Origin: Polytrichum commune
Taxonomy: Eukaryota > Streptophyta > Polytrichopsida > Polytrichales > Polytrichaceae
Direction: 5' to 3'
DNA: 64,000 bases
Assembly: GCA_950295325.1 (NCBI GenBank)
Contig: OX485808.1
Location: 10,110,501-10,174,500, forward strand
Positions 35,330 through 47,300 of this stretch are shown piece by piece (positions within the stretch are counted from its first letter, which is position 1; each line of letters opens with the position of its first letter). The notes beneath the pieces are model-generated. The model did not search any database. It was given only the letters and a program-made list of their open reading frames with translations, and was not told where the DNA came from. The translations under genes were made by a program, and so were the position numbers.

Positions 35330-36440
35330 CTAAAACAACTTGGATACGATTGGGCATTCTATGATAGCTTTTGACATTGCTCAAGAGTGATGGAATGGAA
35401 AGAAGCTTGCACACATTCCCACAATTGAAGCATTCCTTTGGTTGGTGTTGGACACTCATTTAATTTATGTTTCATAAGTGCCCACACATGCTCCAGGGTT
35501 TGAGTCAAGTGGTTGAGGAGGCCAAGTAAGTACATCAAAATTTTGCATTGACAACTATTGCTTGACTAATTTTGCAATATGTTTAGGATCATTATCATGT
35601 TGAAATATGACATGAGAAGGGTTGAAACGTTAACATTCGATTGTCTTCATGATCCTATCTTGAAGAATACTAAAATACAAAGCTTGTGTCATCCTCCCCT
35701 GTGTCTTGCACATGTAACCCATGCCACATGAAGTCATACAGCCCCACACAAAAATTGCACCACTTCCATGTCTAAGTGTTGGACTCACACGATGAGCTTG
35801 TAATTGATTTTGTATTCCTCACCCAACACCAAGTGCAACCATCAAATTGAAATCAATTGATCTCGGTCTCATCACTAAAATAGCCCTATAACAATCATGG
35901 ATAGTCTAGTCTTGATAACGTTGAGCAAATTCCAACACTTGGTTGTGAGCAACGACTTCTCCTGCTTCTCCAATGGCCCAAAACTTGCTTCATGAAGTGC
36001 ATGCCTCACAATGTTGGTGCTCACTACCACACTCAAGTGGCCACTCGAAGCATTCCTCACGTCTACATCATTATCTAGTCCACCAACTATGATGGCTCTT
36101 ACACATGCTCGTCATTGAGCAAGATGATGCTTCTTGGGCGCCCTCCTCTTGAGGACTGCACATGAGGAACACACTCTCTACGATTCCTGAAGCATGTAGA
36201 TTGAGAGAGAGCCAACAATTTCGACACTTCACATGTGCTATGCCCATGTTGCAAAAATAATGTAACATTCACCTCTTCTCCTATGGTAATGCTCACATGG
36301 GCAAAGAAAACCTTCACAATTGTAAGAGAAAATGTCTTGAGAGACCCACAACTAACCAAAGTGGGAGGAGGAACCTTGTGTGGTGTTGTGAACTTATTTT
36401 TGCTATTGAAGGTGAGTGATGAAAACAATTCCAAAATTGG
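35330..36440 (-). pseudogene. Tc1/mariner-type transposase remnant (DD34E-like)
   Basis: On the minus strand an N-terminal helix-turn-helix region reads FLQHGHSTCEVSKLLALSQS and then GGRPRSI (36120-36290). Downstream come the catalytic-core signatures SDETEIN (about 35855-35876), GSGAIFVWGCMTSCGMGY, and VIFQHDNDPKHIAKL (about 35575-35605), followed by LTWPPQPLDSNPG. These are the Tc1-type D,D spacing and HDNDPKH motif. The NPIEHLW-like third catalytic site is degraded (DSNPGACVG, no Glu in place). Several stops and frameshifts interrupt the frame. Plant mariners I know are DD39D with different motifs, so this is unusual. No terminal inverted repeats were found. Confidence 0.75.
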
Positions 36441-37389
36441 GTCAATAGACCTAAGTTCCTTTGAAATGCAATTTCTCTCTTGTTGTTACTACACTCAAAC
36501 TAGAATTTGGAAGGATGATAGCCAATTCGGTTGCCCATATGACCCAATTTACGGTTTGGCAAAAAGATTGATACTCTTTCAGATATGGCTTCCTAAAATT
36601 TGATGTTTTGTTGATTGACTTAATTTTGAAAGTCAATATATATACAAGTCTCACCTTTGGTGCCAAACATGCTCAACACCATATATAAAGGCACCTATAA
36701 CTAATCATTTAAGAGGATATGCATTAGATTTGGTGAAGTGGACTTGGACAGTCTTGACCTTTTCAACCAACGAGAGATCTTAGAATGTGAGGGTCTCAGG
36801 CCTTTAGTCTCATGTGAGAAGTGGCCTTGAAGTTACAACTTCTTAAGTAAGGCATGGTTAGAAAGTCATATAGCCCCGGCACATGGGCAAAGATAAGGCC
36901 ACTTTGGGCCCCGCCGCGGCAGTAGGTGTTGATTGGGTTGTGCATGTTGCCGGGCCCGGGCTGTGGGGCACAGGGTGGTAGCATGCACTGCCTGGGTGAC
37001 CGTTGTTGTCGTAGCGGGGCCCTAGGACACAACTTTTACCTAAAAGGTAAAGCACAAAGGGGTTTTACACAAAGTTTTTTTTGTATTGCTTCGTACATAC
37101 AGATTGTGACAGGTGTAGATAACAACCAGTGCACATTAGTTGCCGATTTGCTCTACAATTTGAGGGTTTAGGGTATTTTTTATTTTATTAATTCTTGGTA
37201 ACACTTAGCCAAATTTTTGTGCAAGATAGTCTGTTAGATTTATAGCAATTATAGAATCAATGAGTGAGAGAGAATTCGGGCGTTTAGGGTCACATGAAGG
37301 TCGTAATAATATCGCAAATATTAGTGTAACCTCTGTTGGAGGTACATCCTTCCCAATGATGTGTTTTGAAACCTCGCTCCAGTTACTTT
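36441..37389. other. Intergenic, includes a GC-rich patch
   Basis: No gene assigned. A GC-rich patch at about 36895-37025 (GCCCCGCCGCGGC, GCCGGGCCCGGGC) stands out from the AT-rich surroundings. Confidence 0.35.
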
Positions 37390-38800
37390 TCAATAGTTCT
37401 AAAATTGAAGGGAAAGAAGAGGGCTACACCAACACCTGTGGATGTATTGGTAAGGGGCAGGTGGTCAGATGGAGTTATCGCCAACATCATCAACTTGTAC
37501 GAGGAGGAGTGATGTCGTTGCAACCAAAGATCTTTGGTAAAAAAAACATTGGACTCATTTTTGCGAAGAATATGAGCGACATAGGCCCAATGAGCTTAAA
37601 AGGTTGGAGGCTCACATCAAGAATAAAATTGAGAAGTTGAAGGCTGAACACCATAGGCAAAATACTTTACCTAAAGAGTAGTGTCATCCATGAAAATTTA
37701 ATAGGTAGTAGATTACTAGTAGATCGTTTAAGCCTCAAGAAGCCATGGCGAAATGCCCATACTATAGGCATGATCAAGCAATGGTTCATTGGTGGTTAGG
37801 TGAGTGAGTAGTCTTCTTGGAAACACTCCTTGTTCTTGGACCTCATGCACATGAGCTGGTTCTTGGAGGCGAGATGAATAAAGGGGGAGATAGCGAGTTC
37901 ATTTGGGGGTGAGAATTGGGTGAGAGACGCGAACATGTTGTAGTGTGGACTTTGTTTGGCGTAATAAAGTTAGTGAACAGATTATGAGAATGGTATTTTG
38001 TTCAATGTTGGCCCGAGTATGTAAGTGATTTCTATGGAAAGGTCAAGAGTTGAGAATGATAATGAATGGTGTTTGAATTTCTTTAAAGTCCTTAGTGTTA
38101 TGGCGCTTAGTGCATAAGTAATCCCGGCGAATTCTTCCGGTATTTCAGTAGACGGGTGGTATTGGTTCTACATGACCATGGTTTGATCGTATGCGAAAAA
38201 TTATGATTGATTTTGCAAAGAAAGATGGATTCAAAAGTAATACCAATAAAGGTTGATCGACTTGGAAGGCGGATGCCAGTGTCAATGATTAGGTATCAGT
38301 GATGCAATCATACCACCTCCCGTACTTTTGGACGAGGATGATAGTAATATAAGGGATCTGGAGTACGTAACCCCGCCGCTGGCGACTGTTCCGGATTCCC
38401 AATGGACTAGTGTTGGAGAGGTTTCTGTTGACGACTATCCCCATATTGTTTTTTGCAAGAAATCTGGAGTTTCAGGCAAGCCCAATGCACGGAAAAAAAA
38501 TCCTTGACAGACATCGTGTATCTTGCAAAGGCTATTGCAACCTACGTGAAAGGATTTATCCGTGTTGAGGAGCATAAGACAACGACTTCTAATGAAATAA
38601 CGAAATTATTAATTATTTTTAATGAGACAATTAACAAAGGTAATAATGGCATCATGTTTAATATTGCACATCTTAAGGTGAAGGCTCAATGTAAGATAAC
38701 ATTTTCACAAGAGCGGATTGCTGCAATGTTTGTTGTTATTTTGGTTAAGGGTGTTCCTTTGTCCTGTGTTACATTTGTTGGTATTAGTATTTTTTGGTGA
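37390..38800 (+). pseudogene. Degenerate trihelix (Myb/SANT-like) protein gene
   Basis: Read with frameshifts on the plus strand, 37430-37680 gives RGRWSDGVIANIINLYEEE, then SLVKKHWTHFCEEYERH and KNKIEKLKAEHHRQ. That is the three-tryptophan/helix pattern of a trihelix or Myb_DNA-bind_4 domain (RWSxxxxxxLIxLYxE...W...CKNKIDxLKKxY). Further on come WFDRMRKIM (about 38180) and AIATYVKGFIRVEEHK (38525-38575), which occupy places known in trihelix proteins. Stops and frame changes lie between these blocks. It may be a dead trihelix gene or the Myb-like accessory ORF of the PIF/Harbinger element whose transposase remnant lies 1.7 kb downstream on the other strand. Confidence 0.5.
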
Positions 38801-39394
38801 TTTCTTTGTTATATTTTAGAGATGGTTTTGAGAGCAATAATTTTATGTGAAAAAGTAGAGCACATATATTTTATTAATCTTATGTATTTACGTGTTCTAT
38901 TTTGAATTAAAGTTTGTGATTACGTTGTCTTGTAATAATGAAAGTATTTTTGAATGATATTAAAATTTATACATATTTTTACTTGAATTTCCAATTAGTT
39001 CATTTGTTTCCAATAATTGTATGAAATAGTAACAATGTTCAACAAAATATTTTACAACGTAGGTTTTATAAAATATTAATCATGGTTTTAAAAATAAAAT
39101 AAAATGTGAAGATTGCTAAAAGTAATGTTGTGCCATATTATTTATCCAAAACATCACTTCATAAATAGAAGGTATTCAAGGACATTGGAGATGAATTGCA
39201 AATTGTATATATATATATATATATAACAATGTCTACATTTGGTCATAGGATTGACCATCATTTTTATTAGCATATAAGTACTACAAATCATATAGATGTT
39301 GATCTAGATGAAAATCCGACAAAATATTTGTTAATTGCATTTTAGTAAGAACCCTTATATTAATCCTCATTTTGATTATTTAGATATCATATCA

Positions 39395-39768
39395 GATAGA
39401 TAGATAGAAACTCCAACCCCTTTCAAGCAAGGGGCCAGCGTGGATAAAGTGTCCGTTCGTAATGCCAATGACCCGATGCCCACTGGACAAGGGGACATTG
39501 GGACAAATACTACTCTCCCCTTTCGAGGATGGACACTATAGTGACACACTATACAAGTTCCTAGCTAGCCACTAGTGCCTTGAAGATACCGGACATGGTA
39601 TCCCCCCAAAGGCCTTTGAGGTACCCATACAACAAGGTCCAAGGACCCCCCACCATAGTTGGGTGGACTAAGGTGGTGAGCATCACGCTGGCATGGGGAA
39701 TAGAACCCACAACCTCCTCATTGGGGGCCATGAGCCCTAACCACCAAGCCAAGGCCAATGATGCCTTG
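39395..39768 (-). mobile_element. tRNA-derived SINE, 374 bp, with 12-bp TSD
   Basis: Read on the minus strand, the head carries an A-box-like TGGCTTGGTGGTTAGGG (39735-39751) and, about 30 bp on, a B-box-like GGTTCTATTCC (39697-39707). This is the internal RNA polymerase III promoter of tRNA-derived SINEs. The tail ends in a (TCTA)n run. The 12-bp string GATATCATATCA flanks the element directly at 39383-39394 and 39769-39780, a perfect target-site duplication as made by LINE-type retrotransposition. An intact duplication suggests a fairly recent insertion. Confidence 0.82.
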
Positions 39769-39780
39769 GATATCATATCA

Positions 39781-40499
39781 TCTATACTAACATGGTTCAC
39801 ATTCGGAAATTCCTTTAAATGACAATATGTTTTCTATCGATATCTTTATATATTTTAAACAAACAATGAATCTGATTTATTTGTGAAAAATAACAAATAT
39901 GTGCATGGGACCTTACATTTTGACACAAGAATTAATCTAATAAATAATTATACATTAGGATTTGTTCTTACAAATAAAAAGTAATTGAAAACTAAAGTAG
40001 AGCATCAATTAATAGTCCAAACTAATAAGCCTACTGGGATTCCATTAAATAAACATTGATAATTAATTCACAAAATAGTCATGAAAAATAAACAATCAAA
40101 ATTTTAATAGTGAAATTTATAGTTTTTTAAAACTAGCTAGTGTGATTTGTAGCAATAATTGTGTATTATATATATTTAAATATTCATAAATATCATATTA
40201 TGACATATATTGTGTAAATTAACATGTCATTTCCTCTGATAAGACTATACTTTTGTGTTACTTGGTTCTTTCATTTTGAAATAAGTGCACTAATTTATGG
40301 CAATTTTATAATCTTAGTTCTTATCTTATGTTTTGATTTTTCTAAATTATAAATAAACCTCTTCATATATACAAATTCATTTGTTGTGATGGCCTACTTC
40401 TAGATGGTAATAATGTACATATACATACATATAAGTAAAATAATATATAATATACATGTCATTTTATACTAAAATATATAAAATTTGAATATCAAGCTT
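39781..40499. other. AT-rich intergenic
   Basis: Very AT-rich sequence with no frame or motif recognised. Confidence 0.4.
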
Positions 40500-40910
40500 A
40501 ATCTTATTAGTGTCGTCTTTGAGGGGGTTTAAAATTTCTCAACATATATTCTTGAAGAGCGACCCTGAGTCGGCAAGCAAATAAGGACGCATCTGATGCC
40601 CCTATATGCGGACAAATGATGCTTTTAAGATTTTGCATGCCTGTAACATATAATATAATGAAAAAATTGGAATGCTCCACTGTTGGTTGTATCGCTAGAC
40701 ATATTGCAACAAATATTTCCAAAAAAAATTGTTTGCATCACAAACAACTTAGACAACCATTGAGTTGAACCATTTCTGAGCACATTAAAAATTGGCAAGC
40801 ACAGTTGTGTCGCGTCGACTTGATTTTTTGGCCAATGGAATGTGAGTGCCATCAATTATACCAACAATATTTGGCAACCCACATGTGAATTAAAAACGGT
40901 TATGTGTTGT
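40500..40910 (-). pseudogene. PIF/Harbinger transposase remnant (DDE_Tnp_4)
   Basis: The minus strand reads GLPNIVGIIDGTHIPLAKK, then SSRRDTTVLANF, and then a stop. This is the first catalytic block of PIF/Harbinger (HARBI1-like) transposases (VGIIDGTHI). After frameshifts it continues VVCDANNFFW and RPYLLADSGSLFKNI, which corresponds to the later DDE aspartate block (PYLLGDSAYPL). Multiple stops make it inactive. The sequence upstream (40910-41400) may belong to the same element but shows no motif I can place. Confidence 0.7.
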
Positions 40911-42021
40911 AACCTATCTCCTTGCGGTATATAATTATATTGAGCAAATGATTTTTACTTAACCCATAAAACATCTATAATAAAATCTATATATTTACGA
41001 ACTATAAAAACGCCTACACAAAATTAGTCTACCATGAAGGTCGTAGCATACGCATACGCCAACTTATAAAGTACCAAATCTACAGCTTATGGACAGGGAG
41101 GGATTCCCTCACAAACATGAAAGCATTAAAAATAATTCATAGTTTTATTTTTGAAACCAAAATTAGAATGAAACATAATTTATTCTATAAGTTTCTATGT
41201 ATTTTTTTGTCTTTAATTGTTGAATTATGAAGCCAAACATCGCCTTGAACAACATCGTAATGCGTGTAGTGCCTTAGCTCCTTCCACCATTTTTGTCGAT
41301 GATTGGTGGTCAAATGCGCTATCATTGCAAATATTATAGGCATTTAGCGTGTAAGAAATGACGAGTCTTCAACCACAGGTACCTCCGTCGCCTTCCTAGA
41401 CCTTTTGAATTAGCGGATGCGTTTAGTCTCAGGTTGGTGAAACACACACATAATACTTATTATGATAGCCATAGCAATATCAATGTAACAAGTGAATATT
41501 AATTTTTTTCTAAACCCAAATGAGATATCTATATAATACGTATCTTAAACCCATGTCTATGAGGTTGGTATTATATTCATAGTACAAATTTATAATATAT
41601 TTTAGATGTTATACAATAAATAGTCTCATAGTAGGAAAAAAAAACCTTTGGTTGCAAGATATTTGGTTGAGATATACAAGTAGTTGTAGTGTAGTTCTCA
41701 AGTGAGTCCTTTCCATAAGTAGAGTCGATTCAGGTGGAAGTTGGACAATCTAGGCGGATACTACAAGAAGATTATGAAACATAATTAATTCTTGTCAATT
41801 ATTTTCAATTTCAAACGTCATTATAAAAAATATCTTCATATAACCATAACCCTTAAACCCCAAATTTTGCCTCAAGATTTAAACTCTAAATCCTTTATCA
41901 AACCATATTTTAGGCTAAACCCTAAACCCATTTGATGAACCACCATTATAGAAAAATTAAAATATTAACCGAGAACACTCAAATTTCAACCTAACCCTTA
42001 CTTACCACACGAGAGCTTGAG
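40911..42021. other. AT-rich intergenic
   Basis: No gene recognised. A plus-strand telomere-like CCCTAAACCC occurs near 41921-41930. Confidence 0.4.
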
Positions 42022-42228
42022 GAGAATTGGCAGTTAGTCATTGTTGAACCAGTTGAGTTTGAGAAATAGTAGGTTGAAGATTGAGACTTTAGGAGAATAT
42101 TGATCACTCTAGAGGGATCTGTATAATATACTTCAAATGAATAAAGCAAAACCGGAAGATGTCAACATGTAACTGGTTGGATTTTGAATCACTAAGATCT
42201 TGAAAGACTATGCCCAAAAATTACATGG
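42022..42228 (-). repeat. Dispersed family B, copy 5 (inverted)
   Basis: Plus-strand text shows the family in reverse: GAATTGGCAGTTAGTCATTG, GTTGAACCAGTTGAGTTTGA, CCGGAAGATGTCAACATGTA, ACTGGTTGGATTTTGAATC. Non-coding. Confidence 0.6.
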
Positions 42229-42831
42229 GGTTTGTACCACACACACTCTGCCTTGGTGTTGAAGTGTGACTTAGGGTTGGTTTACACTATGGACCAATAA
42301 GTTGTTCCAGGGCGTTGTAAAAGCGTTGATTGGCTGCTGAACTCGTCTCGGGACCACTTTGGTTTACACCAAGGAAAAAATGGCAGAGTGATCATGGATG
42401 GCAAGTCCCCAAAAGACATATTTTAAGGCCCAATTAATACACTGACATGGTCCAATGGGTTTTGCAGTGAGAGAGGCAAGAGAGGTGGTTTGGTAGGAAA
42501 AGATAGGGGCCCATGGCAAAGAAATACCATTATAATACTTTTTAAATGAAGTTTCTTCGGGGGATTTATATACAACTCTCCCCCCATTAGGTGAGGTTGA
42601 GAAGGCTCACTTTTCAACATCTATATGATGTAATGAATCTTAAAGAAGCAAGTTCACCCTCTATGTACCTAGATCATATAATAGCCCATGAGACATACTA
42701 ATTCTTTGAATGCGCTACCCCTTAAACTTACTCCCACATGTTTCATCAAACAATGTGGGACATCTAGAACTCAAGAATTTGAATGCAGATTTGTTTTTTT
42801 GGTCTACCAACTGAAATGTTTGGAATTTAGA

Positions 42832-42892
42832 GGCTTGTAATATACCGTTGGAAAGGTCCTGAAAGTACCTCTCCAACGGTATATTACAAGCC
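42832..42892. repeat. Strong short hairpin
   Basis: A 61-nt inverted repeat: the left arm begins GGCTTGTAATATACCGTTGG and the right arm is its complement, with one mismatch over about 26 bp and a loop of 9-10 nt. There is no T-run after it and no gene adjacent on either side. Confidence 0.7.
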
Positions 42893-42971
42893 CTAAAACT
42901 TTTAAAAATTACAGTTGAAAAACGAAAAACAAAAGTATGTGGTCGTTTAGCGACTATAAACCAGGGTGGTT

Positions 42972-43008
42972 AAAAGAACCGCAATGGGAAATTGATTGCG
43001 GTTCTTTT
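42972..43008. repeat. Hairpin with 14-bp perfect arms
   Basis: AAAAGAACCGCAAT and its exact complement ATTGCGGTTCTTTT flank a 9-nt loop. It lies 18 bp left of the family C element at 43026. Confidence 0.6.
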
Positions 43009-43025
43009 CCGCATAGTTTTCTAAT

Positions 43026-43345
43026 ACACTAAATAAGATATGTAGTATTTGATACACTAAATACAAACACATACACTAAATATCAATAATCCTATGAAAG
43101 TAAGTAAGTAACATTAAATGTAAACTCAAACACTAAACGTCAACTATGGTAATATGTGGAAGTTACATGTTTAAATTTAGTGTCAGTAAGGATATGAAAA
43201 AAAAACAATGATAACAGGAGAATTCCAACGTATCTTCTAGAAAATCTTCTAACACTAATTATCAAAGAATTGAAAATTAGTGTTGAGCAAGGTACGGTGG
43301 TAACAACATTAAATATATTCAAACACTAAATATCCTATTTAGTGC
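43026..43345. mobile_element. About 320-bp TIR MITE (family C), copy 2
   Basis: The ends ACACTAAATAAGATATGTAG... and ...CTATTTAGTGC form an inverted repeat of about 28 bp with few mismatches. The interior aligns with 24174-24491 in the same orientation. Non-coding. Confidence 0.78.
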
Positions 43346-44365
43346 AGTGACAACACAAGGCACATGCCACATGTAAATTACATGAATATATTTAAATTAC
43401 ATCGCTCATTTTTTGTAAGAATTGTTGTGAGAAGATTTGCAAGCCACATCTTCGACACATTTGACAAGAAGTGAAGACAAGTGAAGCCCAAGAAAAGACA
43501 AGAAAATGGTCAAACTTGAATTTGTTCAAAACTGCCCTTTTTGGGCATTAAAAAAATGAGCACATTCACTTTTTGGCGCATGGTCGTTCTTTTCGGTCCA
43601 CGTTCGGTTTACACCTAGTGAGGGGAGGGGCCCAAGACTTTCAAAACTAATTTTTTAAGAAGTCGGACCATGGAAGTTGGACCATGAACTCGGACCATTG
43701 AAAAAGGCCTTCTTCCATGATCCGACTTCATGGTAAACCGGCCTGAGATGAAACTGCAATAAACTTGCAGGGGGTCAAATTTTAATGTTGGATGGATGAG
43801 ATGTATAATTCCCTCCCTACCAAACCAAGCTGCCATAACTGAAGTTATAGGGAGTTGGTCCATCATGGATGACATCATGCGGATGAATGTCTATTTTTCA
43901 TCTCCATTTCATCCGCCTCAAGCGCCCTTCATCTCCGCACTCTTCTCGCAGACAGAAACAATACCTTCACTACTGGGAGTCTACGAACGTCGAACGCGAT
44001 GCTCATGTGATCAAAGCAAAGGGGATGCAGCATCTGCTTGTCTCGACACTTATACAAGTAAGCATTCATCTTATTCCAAAGCTCCCGCTTCATAACTTGC
44101 CCCGTGTTGACTTCGGTTTGTAACAGCAATGGCGAATTTATTATTCCAAAATGATGTTGTAATGTGCTTCAATATTTGAACCTTCGGAGTAGTTACAGGT
44201 GCGGGAGGAATATTCCCCTTGTGTTCCGAAGATAGCTCGATCGAGCCAATGGCCTTGAGTTCAGCAGTCAATCCTCTGAAACTCGAAAATTGAAAGTCTG
44301 TTCATTAGGGTTTGATGTGCTCTGTTATTTTTCACATCTTCATTTTTTGCAAAGCAGGTTCGGAG
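43346..44365. other. Upstream region of the OBERON gene
   Basis: The segment 43600-43745 contains repeated (T)CGGACCATG motifs in both orientations and may be another small repeat. Nearer the gene, 44300-44365 shows a TTTGCAAAGCAG|GTTCGGAG acceptor-like site just before the start codon, so an intron in the 5' leader is possible. Confidence 0.4.
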
Positions 44366-47300
44366 ATGAAGAGGAGTCGGTCGTATAGTGAGGGAGGAGG
44401 AGGACGGCAGGAGCTCAACGCAGGGGTGAGCTTGCACAACAGTAACGCTCTGTCTCAGCCACGGGCAAGTTTGCCAACGATGTCACTTCCTCAGACCTCT
44501 TTGTCGTTGGCTTCTTCGGATGGTCGAGCCGGTCCAGGGGTAGCAGAGCCAGGCTGGTGTGGTACAACGCAGACTCGCGAGTCGCCGTCAGAAAGTGCAA
44601 GCTCCAGGGAAACATGGCCAACGGTATGTCTGGAGCATATTTGACACCGTCCCTCTCATTTCTACAATTCTCAACTCCTTATAAGCGTCCACATCTACAA
44701 GGCCAATGATGGCAATGTCAGTTGACCATAGTGTTCTAAATGATGTGCCTTAGCATCTTCGTGTCTCTCAGTGCACTTCCTCTTGGTAGTTTCTGGATCT
44801 GAAATCTCTCATCTGAACTATGAATCATTTGTTCACAACAGAGTAATCCGTGAATTCTACCAAAAACTTGTGATTTAGGTAGGGAATTTTGCCCCACTTT
44901 GACAATTAATAATTTTGAGGAGTGTTCAAGTGGTGTTGTAATCCCTAGTATTGTTGAATTGAAGTGAAGGTGTTTGACTTTGACCATGAGATGGTTAAAT
45001 GTAAATGATGTCCTTGTCAAACTTTCACAAGCACCAATTTAGGTGCCTTCAAGTTTGCCATGAAATTCGATTTTATATACCTGTGTTTTGGCCAAAGTCA
45101 AATGCTTTCACCAAAATTTGGGGGTTCCGACACCACTTAAGCAATCCTCAAACATTACAAATTGTCAAAAGTGGGGCGAAACTCCCTACCAAATTATGAG
45201 TTTTTGTGAGAGATGTTAAGGACGATTGTAGTTTTTTTCGAGGGATTCTGAGCTGCATAGGTGCCAAAATTCTACATTGGGGACTCTGTACAGATCCATC
45301 CATGATTGGAACGAGCTATGCCTCTGTCGAACAGTTACTCTGATGACAAAGAGATTCTTCTATTCGTGTGTCAGAGAAATGTCTACATGATCTGATGTGC
45401 TGAAGAAAATTGCAGAGTCTGTGTGTCTGATGCCTTCCTTTCTGATGAATGACAGCAAGGGGTGTCCCAGCAAGATATGACAGGAGGTCAAGGAGCCAAT
45501 GAGGAGGTGGAAGAAGCAGATGAAGATGAGGGAGAGCAAATGGTTGTTCATCGGGTGAATACCTCAAATCGAATTCAACCTCGGGATATAATGCGGGAAG
45601 TGTTAGAGTCCATGGCTCAGCGAATGAGAGATCAGCCTGATGAATCTTTGGAGGAATTGAAGGTACATTATCACTTTGAAGTTCTGCTTTCGTGTGCTAG
45701 TACCAAGCGATTCTTCTCCGATGATGTGGTGAGGAGGCTCCTGTTGTTCTCATTGATGCCAAGTCCAAGAATGAAGGCAACCTGCAACAAGTTATTGCTG
45801 TTTTTGTACTGTCTCTTGAATTGCAGAAACCCCTACTGTAGGGTGGCTTTCTGTCCCATTTCATTTTGTTGAGGTTTAACTATGACAAAAGGCATCAGTT
45901 AGCACATATTTGACATCTTCTGGGGAGTATACCAAGATAGAGACATTAGAATAACCTTCACCAATGTGCTTAGGAAATGAGAAGACCTGAGATATCATAA
46001 TCATCTAAACCGAAGTAGCCCTACCATGATATAGGAGGCTTTGATGAATAGAATCGGTGACATGCTTTCCTCCCTTCACCATGTATCAATATGCAGTGGA
46101 TCATCTTTTAAATCTGAACCACTTTGTTGATGGATACAGACAGTGACAACTTAGGGTTACTTATTATGTGCATCTTGTGAATGCATGTGTCTGGTTTTCA
46201 GGTACCATCTGGAGAGTTATTGTTCTCTCCATTCTGTGATTTGTGTGTTGCTGGGTTTGGTTTTTGTTTTCTCATGAATGTTATTTTTGTCAAAGTGTGT
46301 TCGTTTGACAGAGTTTGTCACCACAGGTTGTATACTTTGAGAACTTCAAGATTCTGAATTTATATTTTGTGCACATAATATCTATCACTGACTGGCAATT
46401 ATATGCAGGCTGATGTGCGTGATATTCTTGGGAATCAAAATCGGAAAGACGAATTTTTTCTGCTCCAGAAGCTACTCCAAGTTCGTCGGGACCTCACAGC
46501 TGAAAGACTTATACGAGCTCACAGGACACAACTTGAGATTTTTGTAGCTTTAAGAACTGGAATACTGGCATTTGTTCTTCCCGATATTAGTGTATCCCAC
46601 ACTGCACTGGTTGAGATTTTTTTCCATAAGACCTGCCGCAATATATCCTGTCAAAGCCAGCTTCCAGCGAACGAGTGTTCATGTGAATGCTGTCGCTCTA
46701 TGGCAGGGTTTTGCAACCAATGCATGTGTGTAATGTGTAGCAAGTTTGATTTTGATGCAAACACATTCCGTTGGATGGGGTGTGATGTTTGTTCTCACTG
46801 GACTCATTCAGAGTGTGCCATGAGGGGAGGGGCAATATTTATGGGAGTAAGTGCAAAGGCAGGGTCTGACCGCACGCCTACTTCTCCTGAATTGATTTTT
46901 AGATGTAGGGCTTGTGGAAATGTGTCAGAACTTCTAGGCTGGGCAAGGGATGTCTTTCAAACTTGTGCCCTGCGTTGGGAGAGAGACTCTTTGGGTAAAG
47001 AGCTTGAGTGTCTGCGTAGAATTTTTCAAGGGGCTGATGACGCAAAAGGAAAACATCTATGTTGGAAGTCTCAAGAGATTCTGGAGAAAATGAAAAATGG
47101 ATTTGATACAAATATTGCGATCAAGGAGATGCTCTATTTTTTCCAAGGTGTGTGGATTCCCTCGTTCAATCTTTCTCAAATTCTATAGCTAAGTTAGACA
47201 GGAACACATTTCTTGTTAGCTCATAATATGCAAGGCATGCAGAGTTATCTGCCATTTCCCTACGTCACTAATTACAGATTGTTCATAATACCGTTGTCTC

